Source: Streptomyces sp. NBC_00483
GTDB taxonomy: Bacteria; Actinomycetota; Actinomycetes; Streptomycetales; Streptomycetaceae
NCBI RefSeq assembly: GCF_036013745.1
Contig: NZ_CP107880.1
Coordinates: 2,790,001-2,854,000, forward strand
Length of the DNA: 64,000 bases
Direction of reading: 5' to 3'
Shown: piece after piece, positions 41,852-49,158 of the stretch
How positions within the stretch are numbered: the stretch's first letter is position 1
How the letters are laid out: every line of letters begins with the position of its first letter
Made by a program: the position numbers and the translations under genes
The notes under the pieces: model-generated
What the model was told of the DNA's origin: nothing
What the model saw: the letters and a program-made list of their open reading frames with translations, nothing else
Databases searched by the model: none

Positions 41852-42483
41852 CAGGCACCCCTTTCATGGGCCTCGTAGCCCGGCTCCGCCGGGTCCGCCA
41901 GGGTTTCGGCCAGGCGGTGCAGTGCCGTGCGCAGGCGGGTCTTGGCGGTCCCTTCCGGGATGCCGAGTTCCACCGCCGCCTGACGGTACGTCCGGCCCGC
42001 GAAGTACGCCAGATGCACCACCTGCCGCTGATGCAGCGGGAGTTGGGCCAGGGCCGAATGAAGGAGCAGCGAACGCTCACGGTCGACGACCCGCTCGTCG
42101 GGCCCCGGGTCGGGGGCCGGGATGGCGTGCAGCGCCGCGTCGTCCGCGGTGACGGCCTTGCGGTGCCGGGCCTCGCTGCGCACCCAGTCGACGGCGCGGC
42201 GGTGCGCCAGCATGCTCAGCCAGGTACGGAGCGAGCCGCGCTGTGCGTCGAAGGCATAGGGCCGCGCCCACAAATACGCGAAGACCTCCTGTGCCACGTC
42301 GTCCGCCGCCCCCGCCGAGCGGGTCACACGCACGGCGACGCCACGGACGAGCCCGTTGTACACGTCGTACGCCTCGGAGAGCGCGGCCTCGTCACCGTAG
42401 ACGAGACGTCGGTGCAGGTCGGCGTCGTCCGCGACCCGTTCCTTGGGGTCGTACGCACCCGTACGGGCCACCGGCACCACCAC
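41851..42483 (-). CDS. ECF RNA polymerase sigma factor
   Basis: 210 residues. Region 2: EAALSEAYDVYNGLVRGVAVRVTRSAGAADDVAQEVFAYLWARPYAFDAQRGSLRTWLSMLAHRRAVDWVR. Region 4: LLLHSALAQLPLHQRQVVHLAYFAGRTYRQAAVELGIPEGTAKTRLRTALHRLAE, ending in a helix-turn-helix. It resembles the SigK/ECF19-like group controlled by a membrane or soluble ZAS anti-sigma, which here is the adjacent fused protein. The ribosome site and promoter upstream are not obvious. Confidence 0.92.
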   Translation of the reverse strand: MVVPVARTGAYDPKERVADDADLHRRLVYGDEAALSEAYDVYNGLVRGVAVRVTRSAGAADDVAQEVFAYLWARPYAFDAQRGSLRTWLSMLAHRRAVDWVRSEARHRKAVTADDAALHAIPAPDPGPDERVVDRERSLLLHSALAQLPLHQRQVVHLAYFAGRTYRQAAVELGIPEGTAKTRLRTALHRLAETLADPAEPGYEAHERGA

Positions 42484-42596
42484 CTCCGGGTCCTGTCCGC
42501 GGACGGGAGTCCGGCGGCAGGGCCTAGTGCCTTCCTAGCGTCCTGGGGAGCCGGGCGCCAGGGTCCGGCCGGACTTCAGGGGGAGAGCGCGTCGCT

Positions 42597-43727
42597 TCAC
42601 GAGGAGAGCGCGTCGAGGAGGCGGTCGGCGTCGGCGGGCGTGTTGTAGAGGTGGAAGGAAGCCCGCAAGTTTCCTGCCCTATTGGAGAGTTCGATGCCTG
42701 CGCGCTGCAATTCGGCTTGCTTCACGCCGAGTTCGGGGACCGACACGATCGGGGAGCCGGGCGAGCGCACCGGCTCGTGCCCGAGCCGCGCGAGGCCCGC
42801 GCGGAACCGGTCCGCGAGCGCGAGGTCGTGGGCGTGGATCGCCTCCGGGCCCAACTCCTCGATCAGGGCGAGGGACCGGCGGGCCCCGGTGTACGCGACG
42901 AGGCTCTGGGTCTCGTCGAACCGGCGGGCCGAGCGGGCGGGTTCGGTGACGGGCCCGTAGCAACTGTCCCAGGGGTTCTCCCCCGAGACCCAGCCGCCGA
43001 AGACGGGCGTGAGCGCGTCGAAGCCCTCGGTGTCCTGCGGCCCCACGAAGAAGACGGCGCCGCGCGGGCAGGTCAGCCATTTGAAGCCGACGGAGGCCAG
43101 ATAGTCGGCGTCGGCCGCCTGCGCGGCGACCGGGTACCAGCCCGCCGCCTGCGAGACGTCGACGTAGAGCCGGGCGCCGTGCGTGCGGGTGGCGGCGCGC
43201 AGTGCGGGCACGTCGGCGACCCTGCCGTCGGCCGACTGGGCCGCGCTCACCGCGACGAGCGCGGTGCCGGAGCGTACGGCGTCGGGCAGCGCGTCGAGCG
43301 GCACGGCGCGGACCTTGAGGTCGCCGCGTACGTGGAAGGGGTTGACGGTGGAGCTGAAGTCGCCCTCCGCCGTGAGGACTTCGGCGCCGGCGGGCAAGGA
43401 TGAGGCGATCAGGCCGCTGTAGACGGCGACGGACCCGCCGGTCGCGACCCGGCTCACGGGCACGCCGACGATCCGCGCGAAGGCCGCCCGGGCCTCCTCG
43501 ACGTCGGCGAAGAGCGAGTCCGGGGAACGGCCCTCGGTCATGTCGGTGATCGCGGCCCGCATCGCCTCCCCGGCCCGCGCCGGGAGCAGTCCGGAACTCG
43601 CGGTGTTCAGGTAGGTGGTGGCGGGGGTGTACTGCGCGCGGACAAGCTCCGCGTCGAGGACCTGGGCTGTGGCCTGAGCCTTGACCTGGGCCTTGACCTG
43701 GGCCTGGTGCTCACCGGAAGTCTCCAT
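42597..43727 (-). CDS. Class V aminotransferase (cysteine desulfurase-like fold)
   Basis: 376 residues from the ATG at 43727; a GTG at 43736 is an alternative. A repetitive N-terminal segment (QAQVKAQVKAQATAQV) precedes the PLP domain: TTYLNTASSGLLPARAGEAMRAA, ATGGSVAVYSGLIASSLPAG, ARLYVDVSQAAGWYPV (PLP Asp), YLASVGFKWLTCPRGAVFFVG (PLP lysine in GFKWL) and SNRAGNLRASFHLYNTPADADRLL at the end. The Phe-His-Leu-Tyr-Asn ending is typical of a kynureninase/isopenicillin-epimerase-like subgroup. Reaction unknown. No operon partner. Confidence 0.87.
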   Translation of the reverse strand: METSGEHQAQVKAQVKAQATAQVLDAELVRAQYTPATTYLNTASSGLLPARAGEAMRAAITDMTEGRSPDSLFADVEEARAAFARIVGVPVSRVATGGSVAVYSGLIASSLPAGAEVLTAEGDFSSTVNPFHVRGDLKVRAVPLDALPDAVRSGTALVAVSAAQSADGRVADVPALRAATRTHGARLYVDVSQAAGWYPVAAQAADADYLASVGFKWLTCPRGAVFFVGPQDTEGFDALTPVFGGWVSGENPWDSCYGPVTEPARSARRFDETQSLVAYTGARRSLALIEELGPEAIHAHDLALADRFRAGLARLGHEPVRSPGSPIVSVPELGVKQAELQRAGIELSNRAGNLRASFHLYNTPADADRLLDALSS

Positions 43728-43848
43728 GGCACCCACTGTGCCCCGCCACCAACTACCCGTCCATTGCGAATAATTACGGAGTACGCCTAAGCGCTGCTTA
43801 TGTGCGCAGGTCGGGTGGGTGCGTGGCGGGGGCCGAGTGCTGGGTGGT

Positions 43849-44565
43849 TCAGGCCTGCGGCACCGCGCAGCCGTCGGGGCCGCAGGCGTCGCCGCCGTCC
43901 GCGCTGTCGATGACGGTGAGCGGGGAGCGGTCGGCCCACGCCTGGGTCAGCGCCTGCGTGAACACCTCGGCGGGCTGGGCGCCGGAGACGCCGAACTTGC
44001 GGTCGAGCACGAAGAACGGCACGCCGTTCGCGCCGAGCTCCGCGGCCTCGCGCTCGTCGGCGCGCACCGCGTCCGCGTACGCGTCGGGGTCGGCGAGCAT
44101 CGCCCGGACCTCGCCCTCGTCGAGACCGGCCTCGACGGCGAGCCGCACGACGGTCTCCTCGTCGCCGAAGACGGAGGACTCCTCGGCGAAGTTGCCCCGG
44201 TACAGGGCGTCGATCATCGCGTCCTGTACGCCCTTGTCCTTGGCGAGGTGGAGCAGCCGGTGCAGGTCGAAGCTGTTGCCGAAGTCGCGGCCCTCGGTGA
44301 GGTACGGCAGGCCGAGGGCGCCGGCCTGCTGCCCGAGGCCCTGCTCGTTGGCGGCGGCCTGGTCCTCGCTGATGCCGTACTTCTTGGCGATGTACGGGAC
44401 CACGAGGCCGGTCTCCCCCGGCTTGGCGTTCGGGTCGAGCTCGAAGGACCGGTGCACGACCTCTACGTCGTCCTTGTGCGCGAACCCGTCGAGCGCCTCC
44501 TCGAAGCGGGCCTTGCCGATGTAGCAGAACGGGCAGTTGATGTCGGTCCAGATCTCGACGCGCAT
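43849..44565 (-). CDS. DsbA family oxidoreductase, FrnE-like
   Basis: 238 residues. Cytoplasmic DsbA-fold protein: EIWTDINCPFCYIGKARFEEAL has the CPFC redox motif (C11, C14), with the DsbA helical insert after it and GANGVPFFVLDRKFGVSGAQPAEVFTQAL (cis-Pro in GVPFF) at the C-terminal side. The tail DACGPDGCAVPQA adds a second CxxxxC pair seen in FrnE-type proteins of Streptomyces and Deinococcus. There is no signal peptide. Likely disulfide isomerase or polyketide-related isomerase activity. Confidence 0.93.
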   Translation of the reverse strand: MRVEIWTDINCPFCYIGKARFEEALDGFAHKDDVEVVHRSFELDPNAKPGETGLVVPYIAKKYGISEDQAAANEQGLGQQAGALGLPYLTEGRDFGNSFDLHRLLHLAKDKGVQDAMIDALYRGNFAEESSVFGDEETVVRLAVEAGLDEGEVRAMLADPDAYADAVRADEREAAELGANGVPFFVLDRKFGVSGAQPAEVFTQALTQAWADRSPLTVIDSADGGDACGPDGCAVPQA

Positions 44566-44613
44566 GGAGGTTCTCTCGGTCTCTCGTTCCGGGGTACGGA
44601 GCGTGTACGGGGG

Positions 44614-44652
44614 GCGGTGCGGGTGTGCGGGGTGCGGTGCGGGTGTGCGGGT
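44614..44652. repeat. Two 20-bp tandem GT-rich repeats
   Basis: GCGGTGCGGGTGTGCGGGG at 44614 recurs at 44634 with one change at the end. It lies in the gap before the FrnE-like gene start and after the GNAT stop. No role is apparent. Confidence 0.8.
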
Positions 44653-44708
44653 TACGGCTGCGCAGGAGTGTGTCCCTGCGTTCCGCTACAACCGGATGGT
44701 CCCTCCGC

Positions 44709-45182
44709 TCATTCCCTGCCGGGCGTGAGCCGCATCCGGCGGTGTGTGCTCCCGCTGCCCTCCGGCCCCTCGTCGACCCAGCCGTGCCGGGCGTAGAAGG
44801 CCTGGGCGCGGGTGTTGTCCCCGTGCACGATGAGATGGACCTCGGCGACGTCGTCGACCCGCCACTGCTCGACGCAGGCGGCGTGCAGCTCCGTGCCGAT
44901 GCCGCGGCTCCAGTGGTCGGGGTCCACCTGGAACTGGTACAGCACGGCCGTGTCGGCCGGGGCCTCGTCGGGCCGCCGGAAGGAGGCGAGCCCGACGACG
45001 ACGCCGTCCCTGACACAGACGAGTACGTGCCCGTGCGGCCGGGCTATGGCCACCGCCCACCGCTCGACCCACGCGCTCGGGTCCCCCTCGTCCGGGAACC
45101 CTTCCCGGTAGTACGTGGCACGGGCTCTGCGGTGCAGGGCGGCGAGAACGGGGGCGTCGGCGGGGACGGCGGTACGGATCAT
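44709..45182 (-). CDS. GNAT family N-acetyltransferase
   Basis: 157 residues from the ATG at 45182 (MIRTAVPADAPVLAALHRRARATYYREGFPDE). Acetyl-CoA site: VLYQFQVDPDHWSRGIGTELHAACVEQW (RGIGxxL) and LIVHGDNTRAQAFYARHGWVDEGPEGSG. An open frame continues far upstream into the repeat region, but its translation there is repeat-derived and shares no GNAT character, so the ATG at 45182 is used. Substrate unknown. Confidence 0.88.
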   Translation of the reverse strand: MIRTAVPADAPVLAALHRRARATYYREGFPDEGDPSAWVERWAVAIARPHGHVLVCVRDGVVVGLASFRRPDEAPADTAVLYQFQVDPDHWSRGIGTELHAACVEQWRVDDVAEVHLIVHGDNTRAQAFYARHGWVDEGPEGSGSTHRRMRLTPGRE

Positions 45183-45370
45183 GCTCCGAAGGACGCGGGG
45201 CGATGACCTCCGGGTTTCACCGGGGTGGGGGCGGGCGGCGTGTTTTTGTACGGGTGGGTGGAGCGGGGGGCCGTCCGGCCCTTGGGGGGATAGCGCTAGA
45301 GGTAGTGCCTGACCAGCCCCGGGGAGCGCCTTTACGTCCCAAGGGGGCGTCCGTCTTGTTGTCCGGGTGG

Positions 45371-45493
45371 GGCGGGGCCTGTTTGCCCAGGCGCTGGGCG
45401 GCGGGCTGTCGCGCAGGCGCCAGGCGGCGGGCTGTCGCGCAGGTAGGGCGGGGCCCATCGCCCAGGTAGGGCGGCAGCTTGTTGCCCGCGTAG
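45371..45493. repeat. Five 23-26 bp tandem repeats
   Basis: Units begin at 45371, 45397, 45423, 45447 and 45470, each opening GGCGG(G/C)G and ending in CAGG(T/C)(A/G)-type sequence. Units 2 and 3 share GGCGGCGGGCTGTCGCGCAG exactly. Confidence 0.85.
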
Positions 45494-45715
45494 GGCCAGC
45501 CGCCACGGTCGGCAAGCGGTACCGACCGGCAGGCGCCCCCACGGCACCGTGCAAACCGCCCCGGTCGGGAGCGCCCCAACCTCCCAGCGCGGCCGGTTTC
45601 CCGGAACAGGACCGGGAACGGGAACGGTCGGCCAGCGGTAGCGGTAGCGGTAGCGGCGACAGACGCCTCACGGCACCGTGCGAGCCGCCCCGGTCGTGCA
45701 CCCCGTCAGTCCTCC

Positions 45716-46800
45716 GCTCCCTCCCTCGCCCATCTCCCACCCACCGCCCCCTCCGGGGGCGTCGGTCGCAGTGCGCGGGCCCGGCGCCCCCGGGCCGAAG
45801 CCCAACGCGCTCCCCCGCCTGGCGCCCACACCGCAGGCACGCGCGGCAAGGGACGCCGACTATCAGGAGCGGGCACTCCGCGGCAGGACCGAAGCCCCTG
45901 AGCGAGGAGGGGAACCGGCCGATCCACAGCCCCGCCCAAAGGCGTGACCGGGCGGGGTGGACAGTTGCCCGTGGCGTCCGGCCTCGCGAGGCCGGGACCG
46001 TCGGCCACATCGAGCGGGCAGCCACAGCAGGCAACGGCCCGAACCAACCGGCCCGCCCCGTCCGCCTCAGCCCCCATCCACGGCGAGCCCGTAGGGCCGA
46101 AACCCCCGGAGGGGCGGGTGGGTGAGAGGTGAGCGCGGAACGGGAGTCGGGCCGAGCCAAGCCAGGCCACGCGAAGCCGAGAGGCGGATGACCGGTCGGG
46201 GCCGACAGCCGTCCCCGGGTGGCCTGCCGACGCCGTCGCCCTTCTGCAACGGGGGCCGGCCCAGACTCCGGCGTGGCCACCCGGACCGAAGCCCCCGAAG
46301 GGGACGGGTGGGTCGGAGATGAGTAACGAACGGGACCAGGCCAAGCCAAGCCGCAGGCCACGCGAAGCCGAGAAGCGGGCGATCGGTCGGGGCCGACAGC
46401 CGTCCCCGGGGCGGCCTACCGGCACCGTCGCTCTTCTGAAACGGGGGCCGAGCCAGACTCCGGCATGGCCCCCGGACGGCCCCATCCGGACCGGGCCAAC
46501 CGGGCGGTGCCACCCGGGCCGAAGCCCCCGGAGGGGGCGGGTGGATGGGAGATGAGCGAGGAACGGAAGCCGGGCCGAGCCAAGCCGCAAGCCACGCGAA
46601 GCCGAGAAGCGGGTGACCGGTCGGGGTGGGCAGTCGCCCCGGGGCGGACGGCCGGGGCGACTGCCCGTCTGGAACGGCGTCCGCGCCAGGCCCCGGCCCG
46701 GACCACCCGGACCACGTCCACCCCGACCGAACGCATCCGGGCCGAAGCCCCCGGAGGGGGCGGGAGGGTGGGAGGTGGGCGAGGAACGGGGCCCGGGGCT
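45716..46800. repeat. Degenerate 190-235 bp repeat units with an inverted partner
   Basis: Units open with GCCGAAGCCCCCGGAGGGGGC (itself a hairpin) near 46094, 46285, 46517 and 46740, with a decayed unit from 45887. Shared inner blocks include CCACGCGAAGCCGAGA (46167, 46358, 46592) and GGTCGGGG(C/T)(C/G)G. The block 45716-45768 is the reverse complement of the unit start. One unit contains a perfect 15-bp stem (46628-46642 with 46652-46666). 45978-45995 is an 18-bp perfect palindrome. Confidence 0.8.
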
Positions 46801-46831
46801 GGGCCACGGCGCAGGTAGAGCGGGCCGAGGG

Positions 46832-46991
46832 CGTTGGCTACCTCAAGCGGGTAGCCGCACCAGGCCGGGGGCATCAGCCACATCAAGCGGGTCACCGGTC
46901 GAGGCCAACAGCCTCAGCCACCCCAAACAGGTAGCCGACCGAGGCCAACAGCATCAGCCACCCCCAACGGGTAACCGACCGAGGCCCCCAC
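46832..46991. repeat. Four exact-period 40-bp tandem repeats
   Basis: Units start at 46832, 46872, 46912 and 46952. Shared sequence includes CATCAGCCAC, CAAGCGGGT and GACCGAGGCCAACAG. The period is exactly 40 with no spacers, and the last unit ends next to the inferred left end of the IS110 element. A related half unit lies at about 45998-46030. Confidence 0.88.
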
Positions 46992-47034
46992 CGGACCCCC
47001 CCCGTTATGTTTTCCGCGGTCCTGCAAGAGGGCC

Positions 47035-47245
47035 GCTGGCCTCCGGGCCCGGCATGGCTGTTCCCCCCTGTCGAAGTCGATGACCTGGGGGGTGGTGCCA
47101 CCGGGCCCGAGAGGCGCCGTTGGAGACGCTGATGAGAGGCCCGACCACCGCCCCGCCGAGCGCAACGCCCGGCCATACACGGGTGGCAGGTCTGCATAAC
47201 GTGGATGCGCGCACGACGCCAACGCCCAGGCCAGCACACACGAGA
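47035..47245 (+). ncRNA. Candidate bridge RNA of the IS110 element
   Basis: The non-coding leader folds into a long two-sided hairpin with internal loops. CTCCGGGCCCGG (47041-47052) pairs with CCGGGCCCGAG (47101-47111), TGGC with GCCA, and CCCCCC (47063-47068) with GGGGGG (47087-47092). A second domain is closed by CGTTGG (47118-47123) with CCAACG (47219-47224) and holds CCCG/CGGG and GCAT/ATGC hairpins. IS110-group elements are known to encode a guide (bridge) RNA in this position, with internal loops that read target and donor. Boundaries and function are inferred. Confidence 0.5.
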
Positions 47246-47266
47246 TCCGTTCGGGAGGACGGCTTG

Positions 47267-48466
47267 ATGGACCACGACGAGATAGGTGTCTTCCTGGGCC
47301 TGGACGTCGGCAAGAGCCACCACCACGGCCACGGACTTACCCCGGCCGGCAAGAAGGTCTTCGACAAGCAACTGCCCAACACCGAACCGAAATTGCGGGA
47401 CGTCTTTGACAAGCTGAAGACCAAGTTCGGCACCGTCCTGGTCATCGTGGACCAGCCCGCCTCGATCGGCGCCCTGCCCCTGACGGTGGCCCGGGACACC
47501 GGCTGCAAGGTCGCCTACCTGCCCGGCCTGTCGATGCGGCGGATCGCCGACCTCTACCCCGGTGAGGCCAAGACCGACGCCCGCGACGCCGCGGTCATCG
47601 CGGACGCTGCCCGCACCATGCCGCACACCCTGCGCTCGCTAGAGCTGACCGACGAGATCACCGCCGAACTGACGGTGCTGGTCGGCTTCGACCAGGACCT
47701 CGCCGCCGAGGCCACCCGCACCAGCAACCGGATCCGCGGCCTGCTCACCCAGTTCCACCCGTCCTTGGAACGAGTCCTCGGCCCTCGCCTCGACCACCAG
47801 GCGGTCACCTGGCTGCTGGAACGCTACGGATCGCCTGCCGCGCTGCGGAAAGCCGGACGCCGCAAGCTCGTTGAGGTGATCCGGCCCAAGGCCCCGCGCA
47901 TGGCGACGCGGCTGATCGACGACGTCTTCGACGCCCTCGATGAACAGACCGTCGTCGTTCCGGGCACCGGCACCCTGGACATCGTGATCCCGTCGCTGGC
48001 CCGCTCGCTCGGCGCCGTTCACGAACAACGCCGGGCCACGGAAGCCCAGATCAGCGCCCTGCTGGAGGCCCACCCTCTTTCGAAGGTCCTGACGTCGCTG
48101 CCCGGCGTCGGCGTCAGGACCGCCGCCACCTTGCTGGTCACCGTCGGCGACGGCACCGGCTTTCCCACCTCCGCCCACCTCGCCTCCTACGCCGGCCTCG
48201 CGCCGACCACGAAGGCATCGGGCACCTCGATCCACGGCGAACACGCGCCCAGGGGCGGCAACCGCGTCCTCAAACGCGCGATGTTCCTCTCCGCGTTCGC
48301 CGCCCTGCACGACCCCGCCTCCCGCGCCTACTACGACAAATGCCGGGCCCGAGGAAAGACCCACACCCAAGCCCTCCTCCGCCTCGCCAGACAACGCATC
48401 AACGTGCTCTTCGCAATGCTCCGCGACGGCACCTTCTACGAACCCCGAACGCCTCGCCTCGCTTGA
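47267..48466 (+). CDS. IS110 family DEDD transposase
   Basis: 399 residues from the ATG at 47267 with GGGAGGAC upstream. The N-terminal RuvC-like DEDD domain begins VFLGLDVGKSHHHGHGLTPAG (first Asp), then VLVIVDQPASIGALPLTVARDTGCKVAYLPGLSMRRIADLYPGEAKTDARDAAVIADAA (the DARDA block). The C-terminal Tnp_2 domain has VLTSLPGVGVRTAATLLVTVGDGTGFPTSAHLASYAGLAPTTKASGTSIHGEHAPRGGNRVLKRAMFLSAFAAL with the Ser-Gly of the nucleophile region. It is full-length and looks intact, so the element could be active. An open frame to 47120 upstream overlaps the structured leader and is not used. Confidence 0.95.
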   Translation: MDHDEIGVFLGLDVGKSHHHGHGLTPAGKKVFDKQLPNTEPKLRDVFDKLKTKFGTVLVIVDQPASIGALPLTVARDTGCKVAYLPGLSMRRIADLYPGEAKTDARDAAVIADAARTMPHTLRSLELTDEITAELTVLVGFDQDLAAEATRTSNRIRGLLTQFHPSLERVLGPRLDHQAVTWLLERYGSPAALRKAGRRKLVEVIRPKAPRMATRLIDDVFDALDEQTVVVPGTGTLDIVIPSLARSLGAVHEQRRATEAQISALLEAHPLSKVLTSLPGVGVRTAATLLVTVGDGTGFPTSAHLASYAGLAPTTKASGTSIHGEHAPRGGNRVLKRAMFLSAFAALHDPASRAYYDKCRARGKTHTQALLRLARQRINVLFAMLRDGTFYEPRTPRLA

Positions 48467-48504
48467 CGAAGGACATAGAGGCACCCCCCCGCCGAACCCC
48501 CCGG

Positions 48505-49113
48505 TCAGGACCCGTCCCGGAGGCCCCTCGGCCACGTCGGGCGGAACTCGATGTGGTCGTACGTGACCACGCAGCCCTCGCCCACCGGGGACTGGGCCAG
48601 GAAGCCGATCAGGGCCGCCGACGCGGACTTCTCGTCGCCCAGGGAGAAGATGCGGATGAACGTCCACGTCGAACCGTCGGTCGAGGCGTGGAACGCGAAC
48701 GCCGAGCCCGTGCGGCTGACGCGGAGCCAGACCGAGGAGCCCGGCACCACGAAGGCGTTCGCATCGTCGGAGTGCCCCCGCGTCACCACCGTGCAGATCG
48801 TGGGCTCGTCCGGGGACCGCTCGAAGCAGAGCTTCGCCCACTCCCGGTCGCCCACGTGAACGTAGAGCACCCCCGCGTCGAAGGCCGCGGCGAAGCCGAC
48901 CGTGACGCGGGCGATCAGCTGGAAGTCCCCGTCGGGAGCCCCGAGGAGGCGCGGCGCGTCCGACGCCGGTTCGAGCGAGGACCCCGTCGGCGGCACGAAG
49001 CGGTCCTGGCGGGGCCCCGCCCACCCGGTGAGCACCCCGTCCTCGTACGACCAGTGGCCGTCGGGTCCGTACGTGCGCAACGGGAAGGGCAGGGGCGGTA
49101 TTTCGAGATCCAT
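48505..49113 (-). CDS. DUF1349 domain protein (concanavalin-like fold)
   Basis: 202 residues. Family features: LEIPPLPFPLRTYGPDGHWSYEDGVLTGWAGPRQDRFVPP, DFQLIARVTVGFAAAFDAGVLYVHVGDREWAKLCFERSPDEP, VVTRGHSDDANAF and SVWLRVSRTGSAFAFHASTDGSTWTFIRIFSL. The fold resembles a legume-lectin jelly roll and the family is often linked to carbohydrates, but its role is unknown. No signal peptide. The gene stops 15 bp from the right end of the IS110 element, so it was missed by the insertion. Confidence 0.88.
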   Translation of the reverse strand: MDLEIPPLPFPLRTYGPDGHWSYEDGVLTGWAGPRQDRFVPPTGSSLEPASDAPRLLGAPDGDFQLIARVTVGFAAAFDAGVLYVHVGDREWAKLCFERSPDEPTICTVVTRGHSDDANAFVVPGSSVWLRVSRTGSAFAFHASTDGSTWTFIRIFSLGDEKSASAALIGFLAQSPVGEGCVVTYDHIEFRPTWPRGLRDGS

Positions 49114-49158
49114 GCCGCCAGTCTCGCAGGGGCCCGCGGGCCCCGTCCGGTCGGAGCC

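Larger units (their letters stand above)
45183..46991. other. 1.8-kb repeat-built region without credible genes
   Basis: From the GNAT start to the left end of the IS110 element no frame shows a recognisable protein. Long frames are open on both strands at once, as expected for extreme GC. The DNA is layered with repeat families: 23-26 bp units (45371-45493), AGCGGT hexamers (about 45634-45657), two direct copies of a CACGGCACCGTG block (about 45540 and 45669), an inverted element (45716-45768), degenerate 190-235 bp units (45887-46800) and exact 40-bp units (46832-46991). Many carry strong hairpins. It may encode structured RNA or be a repeat graveyard. Confidence 0.7.
47003..48490 (+). mobile_element. 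IS110-family insertion element
   Basis: About 1.49 kb comprising a 260-nt leader, one DEDD transposase gene and a 24-nt 3' tail. Both ends sit in runs of C: ACCCCCCCCG at 46995-47004 and ACCCCCCCG at 48483-48491. This fits IS110 insertion into a short core without terminal inverted repeats. Subterminal TATGT (47006) and ACATA (48473) are inverted to each other. It lies between the 40-bp repeats and the 3' end of the DUF1349 gene, which is intact. Exact ends are uncertain because of the C runs. Confidence 0.7.

Noticed and set aside
45183..46361. N-terminal extension of the GNAT frame by 393 codons
   Set aside because: The added sequence is repeat-derived and lacks acetyltransferase features. 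The ATG at 45182 gives the normal GNAT length.
45706..46590. A 294-codon minus-strand frame through the 190-235 bp repeats
   Set aside because: The repeat period is not a multiple of three, the same DNA is open in several frames on both strands, and the translation has no domain. It is treated as non-coding repeat.
46832..46991. Possible CRISPR array
   Set aside because: The 40-bp units are head to tail without unique spacers and no cas genes are present.
47120..47266. Upstream extension of the IS110 transposase by 49 codons
   Set aside because: It overlaps the structured leader, has no ribosome site and does not resemble the IS110 N-terminus. GGGAGG before the ATG at 47267 decides the start.
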